DNA of 64,000 nucleotides. It comes from an uncultured Parasphingopyxis sp. GTDB lineage: Bacteria > Pseudomonadota > Alphaproteobacteria > Sphingomonadales > Sphingomonadaceae. Shown here in pieces: positions 53,299-62,498 of this stretch. Position 1 is the stretch's first letter; every line of letters begins with the position of its first letter. Position numbers and translations under genes: made by a program. The notes under the pieces were generated by a model, which saw only the letters and a list, made by a program, of their open reading frames with translations, ran no database searches and was not told where the DNA came from. The stretch is taken from contig CAMYKP010000006.1 in NCBI GenBank assembly GCA_947259005.1, positions 558,001 through 622,000 of the forward strand. The letters run 5' to 3'.

Positions 53299-53820
53299 CT
53301 AATTCAAGGACGCGCACCACGCAGTGCGGCGGTCTGCATCAATAGCTTCAAAGGCACCGCGGTCAGGAACCAATATCCTGAGCAGCGCGAGACCGCGATC
53401 GGTCGGCACAGAAACCTGTTCGATATCGCCAACAGCCTGCCCTTCCCGCACCAAAGCGACACGAACAGCTTCGCCATCTGCCTCCCGATCATTGCGGACA
53501 AAGGCAACATTGGTGTCGGCATCGAAAACCGAGAGTGACCAATAGGGTGAGTCGATAGGCTCGACGACAATCTCCAGCGGCCCGTCCGACAGATCGAACA
53601 GACAAGTGGAATAGGCGAGATCGGGACTGGGTCGTACAATCGTCCTGCGTTCGGCGGTGCTGAGCGGAGCATGGCCCATGCTGTTGATCGGCCCGTTCTG
53701 CTCGATCCGGCCCATCGCCACATGCATCAGGGTGCGCGGGATCATCGCAAGCGTGATCCAATAAACCGCCATCGCGATCCCCGCGACGAGCAGGACCCAA
53801 CTCAGCCGCTGCCTCAGCAT
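53299..53820 (-). CDS. DUF1254 domain membrane-anchored protein
   Basis: The 173-aa protein has an N-terminal membrane helix (WVLLVAGIAMAVYWITLAM) and a DUF1254-type domain: TIVRPSPDLAYSTCLFDLSD followed by GPLEIVVEPIDSPYWSLSVFD. DUF1254 and DUF1214 are halves of a large fused protein in many bacteria; here they are two small genes overlapping by 7 nt. Function unknown. Confidence 0.82.
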   Translation of the reverse strand: MLRQRLSWVLLVAGIAMAVYWITLAMIPRTLMHVAMGRIEQNGPINSMGHAPLSTAERRTIVRPSPDLAYSTCLFDLSDGPLEIVVEPIDSPYWSLSVFDADTNVAFVRNDREADGEAVRVALVREGQAVGDIEQVSVPTDRGLALLRILVPDRGAFEAIDADRRTAWCASLN

Positions 53821-54356
53821 GACAGTCTCTCGATCACCGGCAGCTCGCCATCGGCAAGGTCCGCTCCGGGTCCATAGGCGCGCAAGGTCAGTTCGAATGC
53901 TTCGCCTGCTCGCGTAACAATCCCCTCACCGCCCGTTTCGGGTCCGGTCAGCGCAAGCACCGGATCGCCGCCATCGCCGCCCACCGAATAGGCGTTATCG
54001 GGATTGGAGATAAGGTGCGAATCCGTGCCGTAAGCCGTGACGCTCCACCAGCGCGCGGCGAGCGGCGGACCAGCGACCTGGTATCGGCAGCCGCCGTCGA
54101 GCGTCCTGCCCTGGCTATCCATGCTGGCGTTGAAATAGACGGCTTCGCGCGCCGTCAGCGCCATCAGGCCGCGCAACGCAACAATCGCCCGCTCCCGGTC
54201 GCTGGCTTCGGACGAGCCGAAATTCTGCGACGTGACCCAGGGGCCGGTTCGGACGTCGAACGCATCGATACCCGCACGCAGCGACCACCATGCTGCGCCC
54301 AGGCCGATGGCGATACCGAGGACCAGCGCAAGCAGGATCCTCAGCGCGAGTTTCAT
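53814..54356 (-). CDS. DUF1214 domain membrane-anchored protein
   Basis: The 180-aa protein has a signal-anchor helix (ALRILLALVLGIAIGLGAAW) and a DUF1214-type domain: LTAREAVYFNASMDSQGRTL, CRYQVAGPPLAARWWSVTAYG, HLISNPDNAYSVGG and EAFELTLRAYGP. The ATG at 54356 overlaps the ppdK stop (ATGA) and the end overlaps the DUF1254 start. Probably acts with the DUF1254 partner in the periplasm. Confidence 0.82.
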   Translation of the reverse strand: MKLALRILLALVLGIAIGLGAAWWSLRAGIDAFDVRTGPWVTSQNFGSSEASDRERAIVALRGLMALTAREAVYFNASMDSQGRTLDGGCRYQVAGPPLAARWWSVTAYGTDSHLISNPDNAYSVGGDGGDPVLALTGPETGGEGIVTRAGEAFELTLRAYGPGADLADGELPVIERLSC

Positions 54357-57019
54357 GAGGCTTTCCCGAGCGCCGCCTGCGCCGCAGCGAGCCGCGCAAT
54401 GGGCACGCGATAGGGCGAGGCGCTGACATAATCGAGCCCCACCTGCTCGCAAAAGGCGATCGAAGCCGGATCGCCGCCATGCTCGCCGCAAATGCCGAGC
54501 TTGACGTCCGGCTTGGTCGCCCTGCCCCGCTCGGCAGCAAGCGCTATAAGCTCGCCGACACCCTCGACATCCAAGGTCACAAACGGATCACGGGGATAAA
54601 TGCCCTGATCGACATAGGTGCCGAGGAATCGCCCGGCATCGTCGCGCGATACACCCAGCGCCGTCTGCGTCAGATCGTTAGTACCGAAGCTGAAAAACTC
54701 GGCCTGCTCGGCAATATCGCCGGCCCGCAGCGCAGCGCGGGGCAATTCGATCATCGTGCCCACAAGATAGTCCACCCGCGCGCCCTTCTCTTCGAAGACG
54801 GTTTCGGCCGTGCGATCGATGACCGCCTTCATCAGCTCCAGCTCGCGCCGCGTGGCTACCAGCGGCACCATGATTTCGGGGATCGGTGCGTCACCGCTCT
54901 TTTCAGCGACATCGAGAGCCGCTTCGAAGATGGCACGCGCCTGCATCTCGTAGATTTCCGGGTAGGTTACGCCGAGACGGCAACCGCGATGGCCGAGCAT
55001 CGGGTTGAATTCGTGCAGCTCGTTAACCCGGCGGCGCAGCGTGTCGATCGACACATTCACGGCATCGGCCACTTCCTGCAGCTCATCCTCGCCATGCGGC
55101 AGGAATTCGTGGAGCGGCGGATCGAGCAGGCGGATCGTAACCGGAAGGCCCGCCATGATCGTGAATATCTCGGTAAAATCCTGACGCTGTTCCGGGAGCA
55201 GCTTGGCCAGCGCCTTGCGCCGTCCGGCTTCATCTTCCGCCAGGATCATCTGCCGCACGGCGGTAATCCGTGCGGCATCGAAGAACATGTGCTCGGTACG
55301 GCACAGGCCAATGCCTTCCGCGCCGAATTCCCGCGCCGTGCGGCAATCGGCAGGCGTTTCCGCATTGGTGCGCACGCGCATCCGGCGGGACTTGTCAGCC
55401 CAGACCATCAGCTGACCGAAATCCCCGGCCAGTTCGGGCTGGATCGTTGCAACCTCGCCAACCATCACTTCTCCGGTCGCACCGTCGATGGTGATCATGT
55501 CGCCTTCGCGAAATTCCCGGCCCATCGCCTTGAACGTCTTAGTCTTGGCATCGATGACAACGCTGCCCGTGCCCGAAACACAGGGCCGGCCCATGCCGCG
55601 CGCGACAACCGCTGCGTGAGACGTCATCCCGCCCCGCGCCGTAAGAATGCCCTGGGCGGCGTGCATGCCGTGGATATCTTCCGGGCTTGTCTCGACCCGG
55701 ACCAGGATCACAGCCTCGCCGAGCGCGGCCCGGCGTTCGGCCGTATCCGCATCGAAAACGACAATGCCCGATGCCGCGCCGGGCGATGCCGGGAGGCCGC
55801 GGGCGATGACATCGCGTTCCGCTTCGGGATCGAGCGTCGGGTGGAGCAGCTGGTCGAGCGCGCCGGGATCGACACGCAGCACGGCTTCCTCTTCGGTAAT
55901 CAGCCCCTCGCCGGCCATATCGACCGCGATTTTCAGCGCCGCCTTGGCGGTGCGCTTGCCGGAGCGTGTCTGCAGCATCCAGAGCTTGCCGCGCTCCACG
56001 GTGAACTCGATATCCTGCATGTCGCGATAATGGTTTTCGAGCAGATCGAAGACCTTGGCCAGCTCGGCAAAGGTTTCGGGCATCGCCTCTTCCATCGCGG
56101 CGGGTTTGGCCCCTGCCCGCTCACGCGCAGCAGTTGTCAGATATTGCGGCGTGCGGATACCGGCGACGACATCCTCACCCTGCGCATTGATCAGCCATTC
56201 GCCATAATAGGCGCGCTCGCCGGTCGCGGGATCGCGGGTGAAGGCCACGCCCGTTGCCGATGTTTCGCCCATATTGCCGAACACCATCGCCTGCACGTTG
56301 ACGGCAGTGCCCCAGTCGCCGGGAATGTCGTTGATGCGGCGATAGACTTTGGCGCGCTCCGCCTGCCACGATCCGAATACCGCGCCGACCGCGCCCCAGA
56401 GCTGGTCCTGCGGGTCTTGCGGGAAAGGATGGCCGAGCTCGCGTTCGGCGATTTTCATATAGTCTGCGACGAGCCTCTGCCAATCTTCCGCTTCCATCTC
56501 CGTATCGAGATATATGCCCTTGTCTTCCTTGGCGATTTCCAGCGCTTCTTCGAAAGCGTCATGATCAAGCCCGAGTACGACATCGGCATACATCTGGATG
56601 AAGCGGCGATAGCTGTCCCAGGCAAAACGCGGATCGCCAGACGTTTCCGCCAGCCCCTTCACTGTCTCGTCGTTGAGGCCAAGATTGAGCACTGTATCCA
56701 TCATGCCCGGCATGGAAACGCGGGCACCCGAACGGACCGAAACGAGCAGCGGATCGGCAGCATCGCCAAAGCCCTTGCCGGTTATCTGTTCGACATGCGC
56801 GATCCCGGCTGCGACCTGTTCGCGCAGTTCATCGGGAAAGACCTCGCCTTCAGTGTAATAGCGTGTGCACATTTCCGTACTGATCGTGAAACCGGGAGGG
56901 ACCGGCAGGCCGATGGAAGACATTTCAGCAAGGTTAGCCCCCTTGCCGCCGAGAAGATTCCTGTCGCCCGATCCGCCTTCGGAAACGCCGCCACCGAAAC
57001 GGTACACATATTGGGTCAT
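54353..57019 (-). CDS. ppdK: Pyruvate, phosphate dikinase
   Basis: The 888-aa enzyme interconverts pyruvate, ATP and phosphate with PEP, AMP and PPi. N-terminal ATP-grasp domain (GGKGANLAEMSSIGLPVPPG; PGMMDTVLNLGLND), the swivelling phosphohistidine domain (ILTARGGMTSHAAVVARGMG with the His) and the C-terminal PEP/pyruvate TIM barrel (GIGLCRTEHMFF, FFSFGTNDLTQ, KLGICGEHGGDP) are all intact. The ATG at 57019 (MTQYVYRFGGG) is conserved. Confidence 0.97.
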   Translation of the reverse strand: MTQYVYRFGGGVSEGGSGDRNLLGGKGANLAEMSSIGLPVPPGFTISTEMCTRYYTEGEVFPDELREQVAAGIAHVEQITGKGFGDAADPLLVSVRSGARVSMPGMMDTVLNLGLNDETVKGLAETSGDPRFAWDSYRRFIQMYADVVLGLDHDAFEEALEIAKEDKGIYLDTEMEAEDWQRLVADYMKIAERELGHPFPQDPQDQLWGAVGAVFGSWQAERAKVYRRINDIPGDWGTAVNVQAMVFGNMGETSATGVAFTRDPATGERAYYGEWLINAQGEDVVAGIRTPQYLTTAARERAGAKPAAMEEAMPETFAELAKVFDLLENHYRDMQDIEFTVERGKLWMLQTRSGKRTAKAALKIAVDMAGEGLITEEEAVLRVDPGALDQLLHPTLDPEAERDVIARGLPASPGAASGIVVFDADTAERRAALGEAVILVRVETSPEDIHGMHAAQGILTARGGMTSHAAVVARGMGRPCVSGTGSVVIDAKTKTFKAMGREFREGDMITIDGATGEVMVGEVATIQPELAGDFGQLMVWADKSRRMRVRTNAETPADCRTAREFGAEGIGLCRTEHMFFDAARITAVRQMILAEDEAGRRKALAKLLPEQRQDFTEIFTIMAGLPVTIRLLDPPLHEFLPHGEDELQEVADAVNVSIDTLRRRVNELHEFNPMLGHRGCRLGVTYPEIYEMQARAIFEAALDVAEKSGDAPIPEIMVPLVATRRELELMKAVIDRTAETVFEEKGARVDYLVGTMIELPRAALRAGDIAEQAEFFSFGTNDLTQTALGVSRDDAGRFLGTYVDQGIYPRDPFVTLDVEGVGELIALAAERGRATKPDVKLGICGEHGGDPASIAFCEQVGLDYVSASPYRVPIARLAAAQAALGKAS

Positions 57020-57040
57020 TGAGAGAGTATTCCTTCGCTC

Positions 57041-57060
57041 GGTTGACACTGGTTGACACA
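57041..57060. repeat. Tandem 10-bp repeat upstream of ppdK
   Basis: GGTTGACACT is followed immediately by GGTTGACACA, nine of ten bases identical, one helical turn apart, 22-41 bp before the ppdK start. A DNA-binding protein site is possible. Confidence 0.5.
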
Positions 57061-57109
57061 GGTGCGGCCCAAAAAAGACCGAACAGCCCCCGCGCGCCCC
57101 AACAAAATC

Positions 57110-59413
57110 CTATCCGCCTTCGATCCTCGAAAAATCTGCGACCTGGTGTACGGCGTCGCGCATACGCGCCAGCATTCCCAGCCGCACGTCACGCTTGGTC
57201 GGGTCCGGATCGTTCACCGTTACATTGTCGAAAAACGCATCAATCGGCGCGCGCAACTCTGCAAGCGCCGCCATCGCACCTTCAAAGTCCTCGGCCTCGA
57301 CAGCCGCGCCGGCGCGCTCCTCTACCTTGCTCAGCGCTTCGAGGAGGATCGCCTCTTGGGGTTCGGGCGCATAGGAAAGATCGCCGCCAACGCCCTCACC
57401 GCCCCATTTTTCCTTTTTGAGGATATTCGCCGCGCGTTTGTATCCAGCGAGCAGGTTCGCGCCGTCAGCCGTTTTCAGGAAATCCTGCAACGCTTTGACG
57501 CGGGCGAGTAGGCGGACCAGATCATCCTCCCCGCCCAGCGCAAACACCGCGTCGATCAGGTCATGGCGAACACCGGCCTCGCGTTGTTGGACCTTGAGGC
57601 GGTCGGCGAAGAAATCTAGAACTCCCTGGGATGTCGCAGTCTGAATATCCAACGGCTGCTGCTGAAGATCGACATGCCAAATCGCCAGATGCCAGAGATC
57701 GTTATCGTCAAAGGACGAATCGTTCACCAGATCCTCTTCGATCTGTGAAATAGTGATCGTGGCAACATTGGCTTTCGGCCCCGGTGCTCGCGCGATTTCT
57801 CGAAAAGTCTTTTCGACGAGCTTTCGGTCGGATCGCAAATCGGCAAAGAACGCCTTGGCCACCTCATTTACTTTCTGGTTGCGCAAATAGAGCGCGGCCG
57901 ACATCAGCGATCCATACATCTCGCACGAGAGCGAATTTTCGATGATCAGCCTGATTGCCCCGAGCGCAGCGCGTCTCAATGCATAGGGGTCGCGGCTACC
58001 AGTAGGCTTTTCATCGACCGCGAAGAACGCGACTAACGTATCCAGCTTATCCGCCAAGCTCACCGCCACCGTAACCGGCATCGTCGGTACATCGTCGCCC
58101 TGGCCCACAGGCTTATAATGATCGCGGATCGCGGCGGAGACTTCCCCGTCCAACCCTTCATTGGCCGCATAATAGCCACCCATGATGCCCTGCAGGTCGG
58201 CAAATTCACCGACCATGCCGGTTACGAGATCCGCCTTGGCGAGGCGCGCCGCCTGTTCGGCCTTGTCGGGTTCGGCATTCGGGACGATGCCTTGTTCGGC
58301 CAGCCAGCGCGCCAACTTTGCAACCCGGTCGACCTTGTCGGCAACCGTCCCGAGCTTTTCATGGAAGACGATCTGGTCGAGCTTTTTCGCATGGTCGGCA
58401 AGGCTCACCTTCTGGTCCTGCTCCCAGAAGAATTTGGCGTCCGACAGCCGCGCCGCCAACACTTTTTCGTTACCGGCCACGACATGCGCGCCTTCATCGG
58501 CCGCCTCGATATTCGCGACGCAGATGAAGTGCGGCGAGAGGCTGCCGTCCGGCTTCTCGCAGGCGAAATATTTCTGGTGGCTGCGCATCGCCAGGGTGAT
58601 CACTTCGGGCGCGACCTGGAGGAAGCTCTCGTCGAAGCTGCCCAGCAGCGGCACCGGCCATTCGGTCAGCCCGGCATTTTCCTCGACCAGCCCCGGATCC
58701 TGTTTGCGGGTCAGCCCCGCCGCTTCGGCCAGTGCATTGGCGCGCGTGCGGATAATCCCCTCGCGCTCCTTGTGATCGACGATGACATGGCAGGCGCGCA
58801 GCTTCTCGGCATAGTCGTCCGCGCCGCCAATGGTGATCGCGCCGTCATGATGGAAGCGATGGCCGACCGTTTCATAGCCCGAGACGATGCCGTCAATCTC
58901 GCACTCGACCAGCTGGTCACCAAGGATCGCGACGATCCCCTGCAACGGCCGAACCCAGCGCAGGCTTTCGCTGCTCTGCGAGGCTGCGCCCCAGCGCATC
59001 GATTTGAGCCAAGGGAAAGCACGGATGATCGCCGGGATCGCTTCGCCGAGAACATCGGCGGTCGCCCGGCCCGGCTTGTCGATCACCGCGAAATAGGTCG
59101 GCTTGCCTTTCACATCGCGAACCTCAAGGTCGTCACGCGAAAGGCCGGTTGATCGCAGGAAGCCGTCTACCGCCTGATCCGGCGCATCGACCTTCGGGCC
59201 CTTGCGTTCTTCCCGCACGGCTTCGGTTTCCGTCGGCAGGCCGCGCGCGATCAGCACCAGCCGGCGCGGCGTGGACCATGTTTCAAGGCTTTCCGCCTCA
59301 AGGCCCGCCGTATCCAGTTCAGCCGCAAACAGCTTTTCCAGATCGGCGCGCGCCTTGCCCTGCATCCGGGCGGGAATCTCTTCGGAGAGCAGTTCGAGCA
59401 GGAAATCAGCCAT
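57110..59413 (-). CDS. glyS: Glycyl-tRNA synthetase beta subunit
   Basis: The 767-aa protein is the tRNA-binding beta subunit of bacterial tetrameric GlyRS. It starts [20 protein letters not shown] and has TPRRLVLIARGLP, FPWLKSMRWG, RWVRPLQGIVAI, DKVDRVAKLARWL, AADLVTGMVGEF-like and DPYALRRAALGAIRLI, with a C-terminal helical tRNA anticodon-binding region. Start overlaps the glyQ stop by 1 nt (TAATG). Longer than E. coli GlyS, usual for sphingomonads. Confidence 0.95.
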   Translation of the reverse strand: MADFLLELLSEEIPARMQGKARADLEKLFAAELDTAGLEAESLETWSTPRRLVLIARGLPTETEAVREERKGPKVDAPDQAVDGFLRSTGLSRDDLEVRDVKGKPTYFAVIDKPGRATADVLGEAIPAIIRAFPWLKSMRWGAASQSSESLRWVRPLQGIVAILGDQLVECEIDGIVSGYETVGHRFHHDGAITIGGADDYAEKLRACHVIVDHKEREGIIRTRANALAEAAGLTRKQDPGLVEENAGLTEWPVPLLGSFDESFLQVAPEVITLAMRSHQKYFACEKPDGSLSPHFICVANIEAADEGAHVVAGNEKVLAARLSDAKFFWEQDQKVSLADHAKKLDQIVFHEKLGTVADKVDRVAKLARWLAEQGIVPNAEPDKAEQAARLAKADLVTGMVGEFADLQGIMGGYYAANEGLDGEVSAAIRDHYKPVGQGDDVPTMPVTVAVSLADKLDTLVAFFAVDEKPTGSRDPYALRRAALGAIRLIIENSLSCEMYGSLMSAALYLRNQKVNEVAKAFFADLRSDRKLVEKTFREIARAPGPKANVATITISQIEEDLVNDSSFDDNDLWHLAIWHVDLQQQPLDIQTATSQGVLDFFADRLKVQQREAGVRHDLIDAVFALGGEDDLVRLLARVKALQDFLKTADGANLLAGYKRAANILKKEKWGGEGVGGDLSYAPEPQEAILLEALSKVEERAGAAVEAEDFEGAMAALAELRAPIDAFFDNVTVNDPDPTKRDVRLGMLARMRDAVHQVADFSRIEGG

Positions 59414-60285
59414 TACGCGTCCCACCCGTTCTTCGCCATATGCGCTTCGCACGCACCGACAGCCAGTTCGCGAACCCGGCCAATATAGGCCTGGCGCTCG
59501 GCAACCGAGATCACGCCGCGCGCTTGCAGCAGGTTGAAGATATGGCTGGCCTTGATCGCCTGGTCATAGGCGGGAAGCGGCAGTTCCGCCGCGATGCAGG
59601 ATTTGCACTCCGCGGCAGCATCCCTGAACCACTGGAACAGCGTTTCCGTATTGGCCTGCTCGAAATTATAGGCGCTGAACTGCTTCTCATTTTCGAGAAA
59701 CACATCGCCGTACGTCACACCGTCATCGTTGAACGCGAGATCGTAAACGCTGTCGACGCCTTGGATATACATGGCCAGCCGCTCCAGCCCGTAGGTCAGC
59801 TCGCCCGACACCGGCTTGCAGTCGAACCCGCCGACCTGCTGGAAATAGGTGAATTGGGTGACTTCCATGCCGTCGCACCAGACTTCCCAGCCGAGCCCCC
59901 ATGCGCCCAGGGTCGGGCTTTCCCAGTCATCCTCCACGAAGCGGATATCGTGCTTGAGCGGATCGATACCGATCGCGATCAGGCTGTCGAGATAGAGTTG
60001 CTGGATATCGGGCGGGCTCGGTTTGAGCACGACCTGATACTGGTAATAATGCTGGAGGCGGTTCGGATTTTCGCCATAGCGACCGTCAGTCGGGCGGCGC
60101 GAGGGCTGCACATAGGCGGCTTTCCACGGGTCCGGGCCGAGCGCGCGCAACGTGGTTGCCGGGTGGAATGTTCCGGCCCCCATTTCAAGGTCATAGGGCT
60201 GCAGGATCACACAGCCCCGCGCGCTCCAATAATCATGAAGCGTGAGGATCAGGCGCTGGAAACTGAGGGGGGTTTTATCACCCAA
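59413..60285 (-). CDS. glyQ: Glycyl-tRNA synthetase alpha subunit (TTG start)
   Basis: The 290-aa class II catalytic subunit: [38 protein letters not shown] (motif regions), [19 protein letters not shown] (motif 2) and [16 protein letters not shown] (motif 3). No ATG is available before the conserved SFQRLIL; the TTG at 60285, 8 nt after GAAGG, gives [12 protein letters not shown] and normal length, while TTGs further up would add unconserved residues. Confidence 0.94.
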   Translation of the reverse strand: MGDKTPLSFQRLILTLHDYWSARGCVILQPYDLEMGAGTFHPATTLRALGPDPWKAAYVQPSRRPTDGRYGENPNRLQHYYQYQVVLKPSPPDIQQLYLDSLIAIGIDPLKHDIRFVEDDWESPTLGAWGLGWEVWCDGMEVTQFTYFQQVGGFDCKPVSGELTYGLERLAMYIQGVDSVYDLAFNDDGVTYGDVFLENEKQFSAYNFEQANTETLFQWFRDAAAECKSCIAAELPLPAYDQAIKASHIFNLLQARGVISVAERQAYIGRVRELAVGACEAHMAKNGWDA

Positions 60286-60386
60286 CGGGAAGGCCTTCGC
60301 AGTTGCAATAAATGGTGCGCGCGGATTGGCGCAATGGGCCGCTTGGGTCAAGCAATCTGGCCCCAAAACAGGCGAAAAAGGGCAAC

Positions 60387-60414
60387 TTGAGTCTTTGTGT
60401 ATTATCTATATAAC
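60387..60414 (+). promoter_or_regulatory. Candidate promoter giving a leaderless mRNA for the PQQ dehydrogenase
   Basis: TTGAGT (60387-60392) is separated by 16 bp from TATAAC (60409-60414), a good sigma-70-type pair. The -10 ends only 6 bp before the ATG at 60421, so transcription would start at or near the ATG itself. No ribosome-binding sequence precedes the ATG, in line with leaderless translation. Confidence 0.5.
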
Positions 60415-60420
60415 GCACCT

Positions 60421-62451
60421 ATGCGCTTCACACCCGTCCGTATCGGCCTGCTTCTCATCGGCGCATTTCTGATAGTCAGCCTGTTGGGCGGGTCGGTCAT
60501 CTGGTCCACGCTGGGGCCGGCCGACGATCTGAGCATAGATGGCCGGGCTGAAATCGTCCGGACCGGCGATGTGGGGATCGGCGAAGGCTGGTCCTCCTAT
60601 GGAGGCGATCTGGGCGGCAACCGCTATTCTGCAGCCGGGCAGATAACGGCGGAAAATGTGGGTAATCTGGCCATCGCCTGGACCCATCGATCTGGCGCTT
60701 TGGAAGGCCGCGACGATGTAATTGGTCGCACCGCGCTGGAAACCACACCCATTCTCGCCGAAGACTCGCTGATCTTCTGCACCCAGTTCAACCAGGTGAT
60801 CGCCCTCGATCCTGGAACCGGCGAGGAAAAATGGCGGCACGACCCCGAGATATCCAGCGACCAGCGCCCCGCAAACCAGTTCACCTGTCGCGGCGTTTCC
60901 TATTGGCAGGATAGCGAAGCGGAACCCGGCAGCATCTGTGCATCCCGAATCTTCACGGGCACTTCCGATGCGCGGCTGATTGCGCTCGATGCGCGAACCG
61001 GAGCGCTATGCGAGGATTTTGGCGATAGCGGCGAAGTTCGGATCGAGCCCAGCATATCCCTGCGCTGGCCGGGCGAGTTTCAGGTAACGTCCGCCCCCGC
61101 AATCATCGGCGATGTCATCGTGACCGGCTCTGCTATCAGCGACAATCTGCGCACCGAAGCGCCGCAAGGGACGGTGCATGGATTCGATGCGCGCAGCGGC
61201 GACATCATCTGGCGATTCAATCCCGTCCCTCGCGATCCCGAAGATCCGGCACGCGACAGCTGGGCAGACAATTCCGCCGATCTGGTTGGGCATGCCAATG
61301 TCTGGTCCACAATGTCCGTCGATGCCGAGCGGGGTCTGGTGTTCCTGCCGACATCGAGCCCGAGCCCCGATTATTATGGCGGCGCACGCAGCGGCGATAA
61401 TCACTATGCCAATTCCGTCGTCGCCCTGAACGGGGAAACCGGTGAAGTCGTCTGGCATTTCCAGACCGTCCATCACGATGTCTGGGATTATGACCTGCCG
61501 GCACAGCCGAGCCTCGTGACGGTCTGGCGCGATGGCGAAGCGCATGATGTCGTCGTGCAGGTCGCGAAAACGGGGCTGGTGTTCGTGCTCGACCGGGATA
61601 CCGGCGAGCCTTTCCTGCCGATTGAGGAACGCCCTGTGCCGCAAGGCGGGGTGGAAGGAGAAACATTGTCCCCCACCCAGCCATTCCCGGTAAACACGCC
61701 GCCGATCGTCCCCAATCGCCTGCGTCCTTTCATGGATGCGTTCGGAATTACCTTGTGGGACCGGCTCGCCTGTGCATCGCAAATTCGGAACCTGCGCGGA
61801 GAAGGACTGTTTACGCCGCCCGGCACAGGCGGGATGCTCGCCTATCCCTTCTCCGGCGGCGGTGCGAACTGGGGCGGCGCGGCATTCGATCCGTCGCGGA
61901 ACCTGCTCATCATCAACATGAGCAATGCGGCCCAGGCCATTCACCTGATCCCCGGTGTCGAGGAAGAAAGCAGCGTGACAGACCTGTCCGACGATGCCGA
62001 ATTCGCCCCGATGGAAGGCGTACCCTTTGCAATGACGCGGGAGCTGCTGGTCTCTCCCCTGGGGCTGCCGTGCAATGCTCCGCCCTGGGGCGTCCTTGCC
62101 GGAATCGACCTGGCGAGCGGTGAAATCGTCTGGCGGCAAACAATTGGCACGACCGAAGACCTTGCCCCGGGCGGGCTCGGACTGCCCCTCGGAACGCCGA
62201 ATTTCGGGGGACCGATCGTAACGGCCGGCAACCTGATCTTTATCGGTGCGGCAATGGATGACTATCTTCGCGCCTTCAATGTCGAGACTGGCGAAGAACT
62301 GTGGAAAGGCCGGCTGCCGGCCGGCGGTCAGGCTACGCCGATGACCTATGAATGGCACGGGCGGCAATATGTCGTGATCGCAGCAGGTGGCCATGGCAGC
62401 TCGGGAAGCCGGCCCGGCGATTATATGGTGGCCTTTGCGCTGCCCGGGTAA
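60421..62451 (+). CDS. Membrane-anchored PQQ-dependent dehydrogenase (quinoprotein glucose/quinate dehydrogenase-like)
   Basis: The 676-aa protein has one N-terminal membrane helix (IGLLLIGAFLIVSLLGGSVI) and then an eight-bladed PQQ propeller: GWSSYGGDLGGNRYS, VIALDPGTGEEKW, VHGFDARSGDIIWRFNPVP, FQTVHHDVWDYDLPAQPSL (the active-site HHDVWDYD motif), and later GGGANWGGAAFDP. Such enzymes oxidise glucose, quinate or alcohols in the periplasm and pass electrons to ubiquinone. It lacks the long 4-5-helix anchor of E. coli Gcd. The substrate is open. A GTG 8 codons upstream is a less likely start. Confidence 0.9.
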   Translation: MRFTPVRIGLLLIGAFLIVSLLGGSVIWSTLGPADDLSIDGRAEIVRTGDVGIGEGWSSYGGDLGGNRYSAAGQITAENVGNLAIAWTHRSGALEGRDDVIGRTALETTPILAEDSLIFCTQFNQVIALDPGTGEEKWRHDPEISSDQRPANQFTCRGVSYWQDSEAEPGSICASRIFTGTSDARLIALDARTGALCEDFGDSGEVRIEPSISLRWPGEFQVTSAPAIIGDVIVTGSAISDNLRTEAPQGTVHGFDARSGDIIWRFNPVPRDPEDPARDSWADNSADLVGHANVWSTMSVDAERGLVFLPTSSPSPDYYGGARSGDNHYANSVVALNGETGEVVWHFQTVHHDVWDYDLPAQPSLVTVWRDGEAHDVVVQVAKTGLVFVLDRDTGEPFLPIEERPVPQGGVEGETLSPTQPFPVNTPPIVPNRLRPFMDAFGITLWDRLACASQIRNLRGEGLFTPPGTGGMLAYPFSGGGANWGGAAFDPSRNLLIINMSNAAQAIHLIPGVEEESSVTDLSDDAEFAPMEGVPFAMTRELLVSPLGLPCNAPPWGVLAGIDLASGEIVWRQTIGTTEDLAPGGLGLPLGTPNFGGPIVTAGNLIFIGAAMDDYLRAFNVETGEELWKGRLPAGGQATPMTYEWHGRQYVVIAAGGHGSSGSRPGDYMVAFALPG

Positions 62452-62498
62452 GGATTGCGGTCTTTTCTTTGGGCATCAAATCGCGGATAGGCGGTGCC

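Noticed and set aside
54479-57022. 847-codon plus-strand open frame opposite ppdK
   Set aside because: Mirror of the GC-rich ppdK codons; rich in His, Arg and Ala with no domain, while ppdK is complete on the other strand.
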